Shown in pieces: positions 41,726-49,977 of a stretch of DNA of 64,000 nucleotides. The position numbers were made by a program, and so were the translations under genes. The notes beneath the pieces were generated by a model, which was given only the letters and a program-made list of their open reading frames with translations, was not told the origin of the DNA and made no database searches. How positions within the stretch are numbered: position 1 is the stretch's first letter; the number at the start of each line of letters is the position of its first letter. The stretch comes from Lachnospiraceae bacterium (GTDB lineage: Bacteria > Bacillota > Clostridia > Lachnospirales > Lachnospiraceae), in the NCBI GenBank assembly GCA_014804695.1, contig JAAUZJ010000011.1, forward strand, positions 242,165-306,164, read 5' to 3'.

Positions 41726-44404
41726 TCACTCCGCATCCCGAAGCCTTTCCACAATCGACTTCCCCGCCATAACCTTATAAGCAACCATCGGAAGCAAAAC
41801 TCCAAGTACCGCAAATATAGGCGTAATTATTACAAACGGCATTATAGAGAATTTATAAGTAAAAAACCAGAATACACTGCTTATAACATTTGAGAATATC
41901 GGTCCTGTCACAACGATAAGGATAAAGGACAAGAGGACGGAACCCAATGTAAGGATTTCACCTTCGGCAATAAGCATCTTTTTAAGCTGGCTGCCTGTCA
42001 TGCCGACTGACTGGAGAACGGCGAATTCCCTGTGGCGCGAAACAATGCTTGTGAGGAATGCGTTTAAGAAATTCAATATTCCGATAAATCCGATAATGAA
42101 GCTGAGAACACTTCCGAGGATCATAAACATATTAACAAAAGAATTAAAATCCTCAGCATACGTTTTCCGGCTTTCGTAATCATAACGGGGCATTACATTT
42201 TCCGTTAAATCAGCAATATAGTCCTCCATATCGTCTATTGCATTTTCATCCATATTGAACGCATAATACATAACCGCATCGGTTCCGGTATCCCGCTTAA
42301 AGGTTTCTGCTCCAAGCACAAATTCATCTTGCATAAGTTTATAGCGGTATGTCAGAGAATTAGGGATAACCACTAATGCCGCTACCTCATATTCAACCTC
42401 ATGATAACTAACAGGGCGCACCCGCCAGAGATCATCAGAGGCGATATCGTCAAAGCTGTCATAAACTTTACCGGTCTGTGGGTTGTAATATTCGTATTCA
42501 TCTGTGTATCGGATAACGACTTTATCTCCAAGTTTAGCCCAGTTGGTATCCGGATAAAGATTTCCGTCATCGTCATCAAAATATTGCGCTGCTATATAGT
42601 TTCCGTCACCGTTTAACTTGGATATGTCTCCTTCAGCTACTTTAAGCTGTTCCAGACAGAAAGGCTCCATTCCATAAAGCTGTACAGAGTTTAGGATTAA
42701 ATCATCTTTTTTTTCTGAAGTATCAATAATGCTGTTTACGTAATCCTCGTTATACCCAAACTGGTTATACATATCAAGTATATGTTGCTTGGGAGTGAAG
42801 GTTTCTATAGTGCTGGTTTTTTCATAAGTTCGACCGCTTTCCGTAATTCCGTGCTGTTCGTTTATGATGTTTATTATATCTTCTTCCACGCTATCATTGT
42901 TCATGTTCATAATACTCGTGCCACCCTGAAAATAAGCAGCATCGGAGAGGATAAAATCTACATTCATGCTAAGGCTTACATATTTATTAATGTCAAAGCC
43001 TTTGACAAAAGTGACTGTAATAGTCAATATAACAACTGCCAGAGAAAGCGAAATTATAGTAACAAGTGTTTTCTTACGGTTCCGCCCCATATTGGCAAAT
43101 GCCATTTTATAAATAGAAGCTCCGGTTTTGGCATTGCGGGTGGTCTTTTTGCTGCGCTTATTAGCGCATTGTACGCCATCCGAATAACGAAGGGCTTCAA
43201 TTGGAGATACCTTTGCAGCCATTCTGCCTGGTTTGCGACATGAAATAACAACAGTTATTAATGAAAAAAGAGCAGAGACTATGAAGATCAAAGGATTGAC
43301 GGAGAGCGCACCTTCCATAACACCGTTTAAAGTAGAAATTACAAATGGGGTTAGAATAGCGCCTGTTGCATATCCGATGAGGAGCCCTATAGGAATACCG
43401 ATAACCGATAAAAATATAGCCTGCAAAAACACCATGCGTTTTAGCTGACGGCCGGTTGTGCCGATTGTTTTAAGTAAGCCGTAGAAACGGATATCGTTGG
43501 ATACCGAAATTTGAAATACATTATAAATGATCAGGTATCCGGTAAAGACGATCAAAAAAAGTATAATAGCGATGGAAAGCAGGGTTCCCAAATCAAAGTT
43601 GTCTGAGAGCTGTGCACCGGCATAGCCCCAGTTTATACCGATATTTATAAAATTATTCTGTGAAGCATCGTCTGTCTGATACCCGTGACGCTCCAAAATT
43701 GTATACATATCTTTTTCGATATGAGAGGAGTTCTTGAACATTACGTCCAAATTATAGAGTCCGGTCATACCGTCCAGACATTGTGTATCCAGATTTGTCA
43801 GTATTTCATCTACGCGGCTTTCAGGCAAAATTACGTGGTTTGCTATAATCGCGGTATCGTATTCCCACCAGCCGCAGAGCGTAAAGGTTTCCGTTGTTTC
43901 GTTTCCGTCAACATCAAAGGTTATAGAGAACTGGGCGCCGATTTCGGGTTCGACTCCAAGCAGCGCTAGAACCTGTGTATCCGTCGCGGCTTCGTTTGTA
44001 CCTTCCTCGGGGAAACGGCCTTCTATGGGCTTTAAGAACATCCATTTGCAGCAATTTGCATCAGCCCAGCTTAATTCTACATGTGATTTGTTAAAAGGCT
44101 CTTTGGAGGGCATGCCAAGATATCTTCTGAGTCCGTACTCTTTTATAAGAGGATCTTCTCGCAGTTCTTCACACTGGTCTGCTGTCAGAGATTTAAAGCC
44201 GGCATGCGAGTAGCCGCCAACCATACGAAAGTTGGATTGTTCAAAACCATAAACAATAGACATTGAAATAGTAAAAAGTACGGTAAATAAGATTGAAGTC
44301 AACGCAATAGCGATAATAGCAATAATATTCCTTGTTTTGGAAGCCTTCATGCTTTTAAAACTGATATTACGTATGCATTTCCTGTTAGAAACATTAATAT
44401 TCAT
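41726..44404 (-). CDS. FtsX-like ABC transporter permease
   Basis: The 892-residue membrane protein is the permease partner of the ATPase gene directly upstream. The N-terminal span ('NIIAIIAIALTSILFTVLF') is followed by a large extracellular region, three spans of a first FtsX domain ('YLIIYNVFQISVSNDIRFYGLLKTIGTTGRQLKRMVF'-like sequence in two blocks), a central span, a second extracellular region and a final FtsX domain ('REFAVLQSVGMTGSQLKKML'). The layout of ten or so spans resembles BceB/MacB-type systems that detect or expel peptide antibiotics, or export lipids. It lies 19 bp downstream of the ATPase and belongs to a four-gene operon with a two-component system. Confidence 0.92.
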   Translation of the reverse strand: MNINVSNRKCIRNISFKSMKASKTRNIIAIIAIALTSILFTVLFTISMSIVYGFEQSNFRMVGGYSHAGFKSLTADQCEELREDPLIKEYGLRRYLGMPSKEPFNKSHVELSWADANCCKWMFLKPIEGRFPEEGTNEAATDTQVLALLGVEPEIGAQFSITFDVDGNETTETFTLCGWWEYDTAIIANHVILPESRVDEILTNLDTQCLDGMTGLYNLDVMFKNSSHIEKDMYTILERHGYQTDDASQNNFINIGINWGYAGAQLSDNFDLGTLLSIAIILFLIVFTGYLIIYNVFQISVSNDIRFYGLLKTIGTTGRQLKRMVFLQAIFLSVIGIPIGLLIGYATGAILTPFVISTLNGVMEGALSVNPLIFIVSALFSLITVVISCRKPGRMAAKVSPIEALRYSDGVQCANKRSKKTTRNAKTGASIYKMAFANMGRNRKKTLVTIISLSLAVVILTITVTFVKGFDINKYVSLSMNVDFILSDAAYFQGGTSIMNMNNDSVEEDIINIINEQHGITESGRTYEKTSTIETFTPKQHILDMYNQFGYNEDYVNSIIDTSEKKDDLILNSVQLYGMEPFCLEQLKVAEGDISKLNGDGNYIAAQYFDDDDGNLYPDTNWAKLGDKVVIRYTDEYEYYNPQTGKVYDSFDDIASDDLWRVRPVSYHEVEYEVAALVVIPNSLTYRYKLMQDEFVLGAETFKRDTGTDAVMYYAFNMDENAIDDMEDYIADLTENVMPRYDYESRKTYAEDFNSFVNMFMILGSVLSFIIGFIGILNFLNAFLTSIVSRHREFAVLQSVGMTGSQLKKMLIAEGEILTLGSVLLSFILIVVTGPIFSNVISSVFWFFTYKFSIMPFVIITPIFAVLGVLLPMVAYKVMAGKSIVERLRDAE

Positions 44405-44423
44405 CTAAATAACCTCCCTTCCA

Positions 44424-45134
44424 TCAATCCGCAGCATTTGCGCTGCGCTTGCCTGAAAAGGAACTGTCTTTCCCTACAATGCACCCATCTTCAATACGGA
44501 TAATACGGTCAGAAAGCTGGGCGATTTCTTCATTGTGGGTGATCATTACAATGGTCTGCGCAAACTTATGGCTGGTAATCTTAAGAAGCCCAAGCACATC
44601 CTGAGAGGTTTTGCTGTCAAGGTTTCCGGTCGGTTCATCCGCCAGAATGATGGCCGGTTTTGCGGCAAGTGCGCGCGCAATCGCAACACGCTGCTGCTGA
44701 CCGCCTGAAAGGTTATTAGAGAGGTTCTGGAGTTTGCTTTGCAGTCCCAGAGTCTCTATAATGGAATCAATGTATTTTTTGTCTATTGTGCCGCCGTCAA
44801 GCTGAATGGGAAGTACAATATTCTCATAGACATTAAGTACTGGTACGAGATTATAATTCTGGAAAACAAAGCCGATCTTACGCCTGCGGAAAATTGTCAG
44901 TTCCTCATCTTTTAAGGAAAAAATATCTTTGCCGTCTACAGTGACGCTGCCGCTTGTGGGACGGTCCAGACCGCCAAGCATATGAAGGAGCGTGGACTTG
45001 CCGCTGCCGCTGGTTCCGACTATTGCAACAAACTCTCCCTTGTCAACCGAAATATCAACGCCGGCTAACGCATTTACCGCATTTTCGCCGCTGCCATAGA
45101 TTTTTTTAAGATTTGATGTGGATAAAATGCTCAT
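44424..45134 (-). CDS. ABC transporter ATP-binding protein (LolD/BceA type)
   Basis: The 236-residue nucleotide-binding protein drives the FtsX-like permease. Walker A is G40-TSGSGKST (to residue 48), the signature is 'NNLSGGQQQRVAIARALA', Walker B is 'IILADEPTGNLDS', and the H-loop is 'VMITHN'. The 'ADEPTGNLDS' wording is typical of the MacB/LolD/BceA group. It is placed between the histidine kinase and the permease, so it is probably induced by this system's response regulator. A cell-envelope stress or peptide detoxification module is the most likely role. Confidence 0.94.
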   Translation of the reverse strand: MSILSTSNLKKIYGSGENAVNALAGVDISVDKGEFVAIVGTSGSGKSTLLHMLGGLDRPTSGSVTVDGKDIFSLKDEELTIFRRRKIGFVFQNYNLVPVLNVYENIVLPIQLDGGTIDKKYIDSIIETLGLQSKLQNLSNNLSGGQQQRVAIARALAAKPAIILADEPTGNLDSKTSQDVLGLLKITSHKFAQTIVMITHNEEIAQLSDRIIRIEDGCIVGKDSSFSGKRSANAAD

Positions 45135-45259
45135 AGTATCTCTCCTTTATAAAAATAATATCTTTTTATAAAATGAATTTTACTACCTTGTTCTTTCCAG
45201 AATCTTTCCGCGGCAAAAAAGATTCTTACAGTTTTGAAAGATTTTAATAATGTTTGTTA

Positions 45260-46198
45260 TTATTTTTTATCTAATGGAAGAAAAACTGAAAAAGATGAAC
45301 CTTGTCCAGGTGTTGATATAAGTTTAATATATCCGCCCTCATTGGCAATTATTTCTCTTGCAAGATACAGGCCGATACCGATGCCTTCTTTATCAGTCAC
45401 CTGCGTGGAACGATAGAAGCGTGAAAAAATCTGTGCCTGTTCTTCTTCCGGGATGCCGATTCCTGTATCGGTAATTTTAATATGGCAGAAAATTTCATAA
45501 ATAGAAGCTTCAATTGTAACGCTGCCTGTTTCGGTGTATTTAATCGCATTATCAATTATGTTGCAAAGGGCTTCCAGCGTCCACTTTTCATCAAAAAAGG
45601 CCCTGATTTCTGTATTTTGTTTCTTTTTGTCCGGAAAAACGATATCAAACTTTAATCCTTTGCTTGCGGCCTTGGGCGCAAGCTGTATATATGCCTTCTC
45701 AAGCAGGGGCAGCAATGGTTCGGATTTGGGATGGAGGGCGAGGATGCCTGTTTCCAGTCTTGACATTTTTATAAGGGATATGATCAGAAAATTAAGTTTC
45801 CCGGCTTGGGCAGTTAATGCCTTGGCATAATTAGCGCTTGTTTCGTCTAAATCCTGCTCCTGCAAAAGCTCGGAATAGAGAACTATATTGGAAATAGGGG
45901 TTTTAGTCTGATGAGAAATATCGGAAATCAGCGTCTTAATTTTTTCCTTTTCATATGCGGAATTTTTGACCGACAGCTCAACATCGCCCAGATAGCGGGC
46001 GAACTTGAATTCCAATGCAGACAACATTGATTCGTTGATTGTATCCGCATTAAAATCTCCGGAAATCGCCTGATCAAGCATATCGTCCATTCGTTTCATA
46101 GTGCGCCTGACATGTATGATATTGATAACGGATGCTATTATAAGAACCAGCGCACTGATAATAAGTATATTGATTCCTATGGAACTAAAGTCATTCAT
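45260..46198 (-). CDS. Sensor histidine kinase
   Basis: The 312-residue membrane kinase has one clear N-terminal span (about residues 7-28), almost no extracellular region, a HAMP-like linker and then the kinase core. His lies in the H-box 'LISDISHQTKTPISNI'; the N-box is 'ALCNIIDNAIKYTETG', and the G-boxes are 'DTGIGIPEE' and 'GIGIGLYLAREI'. A kinase with so little outside sequence usually senses through its transporter partner or inside the membrane, which fits the ABC genes downstream. In the same operon the regulator gene lies upstream, but a 137-bp palindromic element separates them. A TATAAT (46223-46228 on the minus strand) may give the kinase its own promoter. Confidence 0.93.
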   Translation of the reverse strand: MNDFSSIGINILIISALVLIIASVINIIHVRRTMKRMDDMLDQAISGDFNADTINESMLSALEFKFARYLGDVELSVKNSAYEKEKIKTLISDISHQTKTPISNIVLYSELLQEQDLDETSANYAKALTAQAGKLNFLIISLIKMSRLETGILALHPKSEPLLPLLEKAYIQLAPKAASKGLKFDIVFPDKKKQNTEIRAFFDEKWTLEALCNIIDNAIKYTETGSVTIEASIYEIFCHIKITDTGIGIPEEEQAQIFSRFYRSTQVTDKEGIGIGLYLAREIIANEGGYIKLISTPGQGSSFSVFLPLDKK

Positions 46199-46237
46199 GT
46201 TTATAATTGTGCCCCTTTCTCATTATATCTCTCAGAC

Positions 46238-46374
46238 AATTTCGAAACTCTTTCCAATTCCCAGGACTTAGACTATATAAATAAAAATAAGGGGTGAGTT
46301 CGCTCCCGCGGTCGAACCCCGATTTTTATTTATATAGTCTAAGTCCGTCCCCCTTGGACACTAGTTTCGCAATT
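46238..46374. repeat. Palindromic intergenic element, copy B (137 bp)
   Basis: Ends AATTTCGAAAC (46238-46248) and GTTTCGCAATT (46364-46374) are inverted repeats with one mismatch. A 25-bp outer stem is perfectly complementary (46264-46288 with 46322-46346; it begins GGACTTAGACTATATAA). The enclosed core runs GGGGTGAGTTCGCTCCCGCG then GTCGAACCCC, nearly the same as in copies A and C. It is inserted between the regulator and kinase genes. Its right terminus supplies the TAA stop codon of the response regulator (46373-46375). Confidence 0.85.
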
Positions 46375-47056
46375 ACCTATATTTCTCCCATATATACCCA
46401 ATTCCGTAAACCGTCTTAATGCAATCCTGCGCCGATAATTTATCACGCAGTCTCTTAATTGCTACGGAAAGCGCGTTTTCATCAACATATTCCGCGCCAT
46501 CGCTCCAGACGAAATCGATTAAACGGCTGCGCGTAAGCGTAGTGCCGGCGTTTTCGGTAAGAATACGAAGAAGTTTCTGTTCTGTTTTACTAAGCTCTAC
46601 CGGTGTGCCTTTGTAGTAAAACTCCATTTTGCCAAAATCAAATATATAGTCATCCAAAGCATAACAACTGTTATCGACATTGGTAGAAGCGTCTGAGTTC
46701 ACCCTCCGCAGCTGTGTCTGGACTCTGGCGCGCAGTACGGCAAGGCTGAATGGTTTGGTAATATAGTCATCTGCCCCTTGTTCTAAGCCTGCTACAATAT
46801 CGCTCTCCATATCATTTGCAGTCAGCATGATAACTGGAGTGGATAGGGTTTGTTTTATTTCTTTGAGAAAGTCGAAGCCGTTTCCGTCGGGGAGGTTGAC
46901 GTCAAGAATAATAAGTGAATAACTGGAGTTATTTATTTTGGCTCTTGCGGTCTGTATGGAGTTGCAGTTTTCGGCGGTGACGGCGTCTGAGGAAAGGGCA
47001 CGTGCCAGGCCGGCGGATAGGGCGGTGTCGTCTTCGATGATTAGGATTGTTTGCAT
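46373..47056 (-). CDS. OmpR/PhoB-family response regulator
   Basis: The 227-residue protein has a receiver domain with the phospho-acceptor Asp in 'SLIILDVNLPDGNGF', the Thr in 'VIMLTAND' and Lys in 'DDYITKPFSL'. A winged-helix domain follows ('VELSKTEQKLLRILTENAGTTLTR', then 'DENALSVAIKRLRDKL' and 'VYGIGYIW'). It would control the kinase-ABC operon in which it is first gene. The last codons read K-Y-R-stop, and the stop codon is formed by the end of palindromic element B, so the original C-terminus may have been altered. GGAGG lies 6-10 bases before the ATG; element E lies just upstream. Confidence 0.94.
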   Translation of the reverse strand: MQTILIIEDDTALSAGLARALSSDAVTAENCNSIQTARAKINNSSYSLIILDVNLPDGNGFDFLKEIKQTLSTPVIMLTANDMESDIVAGLEQGADDYITKPFSLAVLRARVQTQLRRVNSDASTNVDNSCYALDDYIFDFGKMEFYYKGTPVELSKTEQKLLRILTENAGTTLTRSRLIDFVWSDGAEYVDENALSVAIKRLRDKLSAQDCIKTVYGIGYIWEKYR

Positions 47057-47080
47057 GAGGTCCTCCGGGGGTGTGGTGGG

Positions 47081-47312
47081 GGTGATTGCGAAATTCCGGG
47101 ATGGGCGGGCGGCGGAAAAGGGTTTCCGCTTGGACGGCGCGCTCTCGCTCCGCTAAAAACGCAGCGGTACTAAGGATTTTACAAAAGCCACCATTGTCAA
47201 ATAAATTTGCCACTGGCGACTTTCGTAAAATCCAAGTGCCGGCGTTTTTAAAGGGCCTCCCAAGCGGAAATCCTTTCCAACCGTCCGCCCCTCACGGAAT
47301 TTCGCAATCACC
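47081..47312. repeat. Large palindromic element, copy E (232 bp)
   Basis: An 18-bp perfect terminal inverted repeat (GGTGATTGCGAAATTCCG at 47081-47098, complement at 47295-47312) encloses many further paired blocks: TTTCCGCTTGG with CCAAGCGGAAA, AAAAACGC with GCGTTTTT, and GATTTTAC with GTAAAATC. The whole can fold as one long interrupted hairpin. It is much more GC-rich than its surroundings. Read in reverse it contains AGCGAGAGCGCGCC, close to AGCGAGAGCGTGCC in copy D. It lies 25 bp upstream of the response regulator start codon and contains no convincing gene. Confidence 0.8.
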
Positions 47313-47600
47313 ATGGATGTTATAAATATCGTGTGTTATATATTGAACTGTAAAACAACTATCTAAGTACTATACAATAATATCATGCAAAATTAGGTTG
47401 TACAAGTTATGTACAACAGATGAGGTATTAATATCGACTTTTAAAAGATGGTGTGGCAAAATGTGCAAATAGTTTAATGGAGCACTGATATTCTTAGAGA
47501 TAGTTTAGAGGCGCTCTTGCTATTATTTAAAATTAAAAAACAGGTCGTGCTAAAAATGACATAATATGACAAAAAATGGCACGGGAAAGGATGCAGTAGG
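47313..47600. promoter_or_regulatory. AT-rich intergenic region with a 21-bp palindrome
   Basis: Between element E and the lipoprotein gene, GTTGTACA (47397-47404) and TGTACAAC (47410-47417) form a spaced palindrome of the kind bound by dimeric repressors. It could control the regulator operon to the left or the lipoprotein gene to the right. AAAGGA at about 47586 is the lipoprotein ribosome binding site. I see no RNA gene or reliable promoter hexamers. Confidence 0.45.
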
Positions 47601-48245
47601 ATGAGAAGATTAAAGAAGAGTTTAATGACAGTATGTGTGGGTATGATGCTTTTGGCAGGAGTGACGGGATGCGCTAAAACGGTGGAGTCATCACAGCAGA
47701 CTCGGGAGAACAGCAATAATGTATCGTCACAGCAGACGCATGAGGAGAGCGATAAAGTGTCACCACAGCAGGTACGGGAAGACAGCAGTAATGAGTCAGA
47801 TGACACGATAGCTCAGGAAAAGAAAGAGGATGAGGCAGACGATAATGAAGCACAGGAAAATGGAGAAGCAGAGAAGTCGGAAGTGTCTGGCGGAAATCCG
47901 GAAGATACCCCTGCGCAAAATGAAATCGGATTTCAGGACGGAACAGAATTTCTTTCAGGGAAAATACAGAGCGTAGAGGAGGATGGCATGATCATTGCAC
48001 AGACTACCATATTGGAAGATAGTATGGTCACGCTTGTAGATGAGAAGGATGCGAAGAAAATCTCCATAAAGTTTATTGATGACACAAAAGTGGAACGTTG
48101 GATTATCAAGGGCGGCGGTGCGGATATTGACAGAAAAGACGCTGCCATATCGGATCTTGCAGTAGGAATGGGAGTAGAAATGGAAGGTTATTATGAGGAA
48201 GAAGCTTTTGTGGCAATTCGGGTGTTGATTGAAGAATATGTTTAA
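47601..48245 (+). CDS. Putative lipoprotein of unknown function
   Basis: The 214-residue product starts with a lipoprotein signal and lipobox LAGVTGC, with Cys24 as the lipid-carrying residue. Residues ~27-110 form a low-complexity, Ser/Gln/Glu-rich linker holding three imperfect units such as 'SSQQTRENSNNV', 'SSQQTHEESDKV' and 'SPQQVREDSSNE'. The C-terminal ~100 residues are a small beta-rich domain ('LSGKIQSVEEDGMIIAQT', 'VGMGVEMEGYYEEEAFVAIRV') that resembles OB-like domains. It should sit on the outer face of the membrane. Proximity to the ABC/two-component operon suggests a link to envelope stress, but nothing proves it. Confidence 0.78.
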   Translation: MRRLKKSLMTVCVGMMLLAGVTGCAKTVESSQQTRENSNNVSSQQTHEESDKVSPQQVREDSSNESDDTIAQEKKEDEADDNEAQENGEAEKSEVSGGNPEDTPAQNEIGFQDGTEFLSGKIQSVEEDGMIIAQTTILEDSMVTLVDEKDAKKISIKFIDDTKVERWIIKGGGADIDRKDAAISDLAVGMGVEMEGYYEEEAFVAIRVLIEEYV

Positions 48246-48383
48246 GTTTGTATTTTCTTAATAGATTTTTCGAAGAATAGACTTGCTGTTTTGACTTGAC
48301 AATTGAATAGACTTTGCGCTTAATTTGTGATATATTCATATTGTAGCAAGCAGTACAAACCGCAACAGAAAGCAGGTGATTAT

Positions 48384-48575
48384 ATGCCAAACGGTCTTGA
48401 AATTATGAAAGCTGCTATTGATGATTTTGAAGAGATACAAGAATATATGTTTTTGGCCCAAAAAGAAAATGCAGCCGAAACATATGAAAGACTAAAAAAG
48501 AAATATCTTTCATTGAAAGCAATATTGCAAGTGTCCGGTGTAAATCTTACAGATATAGACCGGATTAAGGAATAA
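48384..48575 (+). CDS. Small conserved 63-residue protein, copy 2
   Basis: The product has 63 residues, begins MPNGLEIMKAAIDDF and ends 'SGVNLTDIDRIKE'. It is the inverted paralogue of the gene at 41401-41592, of equal length. About 60 percent of residues match by eye, with the C-terminal 'VNLT.ID.IKE' best conserved. The ATG at 48384 (not the in-frame codon at 48327) matches copy 1 and follows AGCAGGTGAT. It should be a short helical cytoplasmic protein. Function is unknown. An AIM24-family gene follows 77 bp later. Confidence 0.78.
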   Translation: MPNGLEIMKAAIDDFEEIQEYMFLAQKENAAETYERLKKKYLSLKAILQVSGVNLTDIDRIKE

Positions 48576-48652
48576 CATCCGTAATAATTTTGACGAAATA
48601 TGTAGATTATGCTATTATATTATCAAACTATTATGAGGAGGGACAACTTAAT

Positions 48653-49327
48653 ATGCAGTACGAAATAAAAGGCGGCGCCTTTCCGGTTGTCGTATGTCAA
48701 TTGGAGAACGGCGAGAAAATGATTACTGAAAAAGGCGCTATGGTATGGATGACGCCTAATATGGAGATGGAAACCATGGGAGGCGGTATTGGAAAGATGT
48801 TTTCCAAGGCGTTCTCCGGTGAGAGCATGTTTCAGAATATTTATACTGCCAAAGGTGCGGGCATGATTGCTTTCGGTTCCAGTTTTCCGGGAAGAATCTT
48901 ACCTTTGAGCGTTGCACCGGGCAAGAGTTATATTTTGCAAAAGACAGCATTTCTGGCGTCAGAGGCAGGAGTGGAGTTATCCATTCACTTTAATAAAAAG
49001 TTTGGCGCAGGCTTATTTGGCGGCGAAGGCTTTATTATGCAGAAGATTTCAGGTTCCGGAATAGCGTTTGCCGAGGTAGACGGGGAACTGGTTGAATATG
49101 ATTTGGGACCGGGACAGCAGATGATAATAGATACAGGTAACGTACTCGGCTTTGAGGAAGGCGTATCTATCGATATTCAGCAGGTTAAGGGACTCAAAAA
49201 TAAACTGCTTGGAGGAGAAGGTTTCTTCAACACCGTACTTACCGGCCCTGGTAAAATATGGCTTCAGACTATGCCTATATCCAGTGTTGCATCATCTATC
49301 CAGCCATTTATCGTAACCGGAAACTAA
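48653..49327 (+). CDS. AIM24 family protein
   Basis: The 224-residue product matches the AIM24/TIGR00266 family, known from bacteria and mitochondria but with no established reaction. The family pattern is clear: 'YEIKGGAFPVVVCQLENGEKMITEKGAMVWM' at the start (interrupted by variable sites), 'FSGESMFQNIYTAKG', 'GMIAFGSSFPGRILPL', 'SFLASE'-like 'TAFLASEAGVELS', and 'GEGFIMQKISGSGIAFAEVDGELVEYDL'. It folds as a beta-helix-like trimer in known structures. ATG 48653 follows GAGGAGGGA; the longer frame from 48590 has no support. The hairpin at 49352 ends this gene. Confidence 0.92.
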   Translation: MQYEIKGGAFPVVVCQLENGEKMITEKGAMVWMTPNMEMETMGGGIGKMFSKAFSGESMFQNIYTAKGAGMIAFGSSFPGRILPLSVAPGKSYILQKTAFLASEAGVELSIHFNKKFGAGLFGGEGFIMQKISGSGIAFAEVDGELVEYDLGPGQQMIIDTGNVLGFEEGVSIDIQQVKGLKNKLLGGEGFFNTVLTGPGKIWLQTMPISSVASSIQPFIVTGN

Positions 49328-49351
49328 TTTTCGGTTTCATAAAAAATACTC

Positions 49352-49389
49352 TGCCTGCATAAATTTTAATGAGAGAATTTATGCAGGCA
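49352..49389 (+). terminator. Hairpin between the AIM24 gene and spmB that covers the spmB ribosome binding site
   Basis: TGCCTGCATAAATT (49352-49365) and AATTTATGCAGGCA (49376-49389) form a perfect 14-bp stem, followed by TTTCT. It looks like a terminator, but its 3' arm contains the only Shine-Dalgarno-like AGG (49385-49387) before the spmB ATG at 49395. It could therefore both reduce read-through and hide the spmB translation start. Confidence 0.7.
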
Positions 49390-49394
49390 TTTCT

Positions 49395-49922
49395 ATGACT
49401 CAGCTTTTTACCCATTTTTCCAACATTATTATCCCGGTAATCATTTTTTATATTGTAGCGTACGGATTAGCGTCTAAAACCAATGTCTATGAGGATTTCA
49501 TCAAGGGTGCAAAGGACGGCTTTCATACGGTTATACAGATTATGCCTACCTTGATTGGGCTCATGGTTGCTGTTGGAATTTTGCGTGCCTCGGGATTTCT
49601 TGATTTTCTTGCCGGAATATTCTCGGGAGTGGCCGGACGCCTTGGCTTTTCTTCGGAATTAGTACCGCTTATACTTATTAAAATGTTCTCTTCATCGGCG
49701 GCAACGGGACTGGTTCTCGATATTTTTAAAAATCATGGCCCCGATTCCCTTCTTGGAATGACCACATCAATTATGATGAGTTGTACGGAGACGGTATTTT
49801 ACACTATGTCAGTCTATTATATGGCTGCAAAAGTGACAAAGACCCGCTACACGCTTACCGGCGCAATTCTGACAACTGTGTCAGGTGTTGCGGCAAGCAT
49901 TATTCTGGCAGGACTTATGTAA
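49395..49922 (+). CDS. spmB: Spore maturation protein B
   Basis: The 175-residue membrane protein matches SpmB, the partner of SpmA in spore core dehydration. Recognisable segments are 'IIPVIIFYIVAYGL', 'VYEDFIKGAKDGFHTVIQIMPTLIGLMVAVGILRASG' (the Gate/nucleoside-recognition domain, interrupted here only by my line of reading), 'LVPLILIKMFSSSAATG' and 'TETVFYTMSVYYMA'. It lies 8 kb from spmA rather than next to it. Its start region is folded into a 14-bp hairpin. Confidence 0.93.
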   Translation: MTQLFTHFSNIIIPVIIFYIVAYGLASKTNVYEDFIKGAKDGFHTVIQIMPTLIGLMVAVGILRASGFLDFLAGIFSGVAGRLGFSSELVPLILIKMFSSSAATGLVLDIFKNHGPDSLLGMTTSIMMSCTETVFYTMSVYYMAAKVTKTRYTLTGAILTTVSGVAASIILAGLM

Positions 49923-49977
49923 AAAAACTGTGTACAAATCTTATGGTAAAACGTCTATACTAAAACCATTCAAACTA

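Noticed and set aside
47081..47312. Open frames crossing element E (46929-47325 on both strands)
   Set aside because: They result from the GC-rich palindrome and have R/A/G-rich low-complexity translations with no family match.
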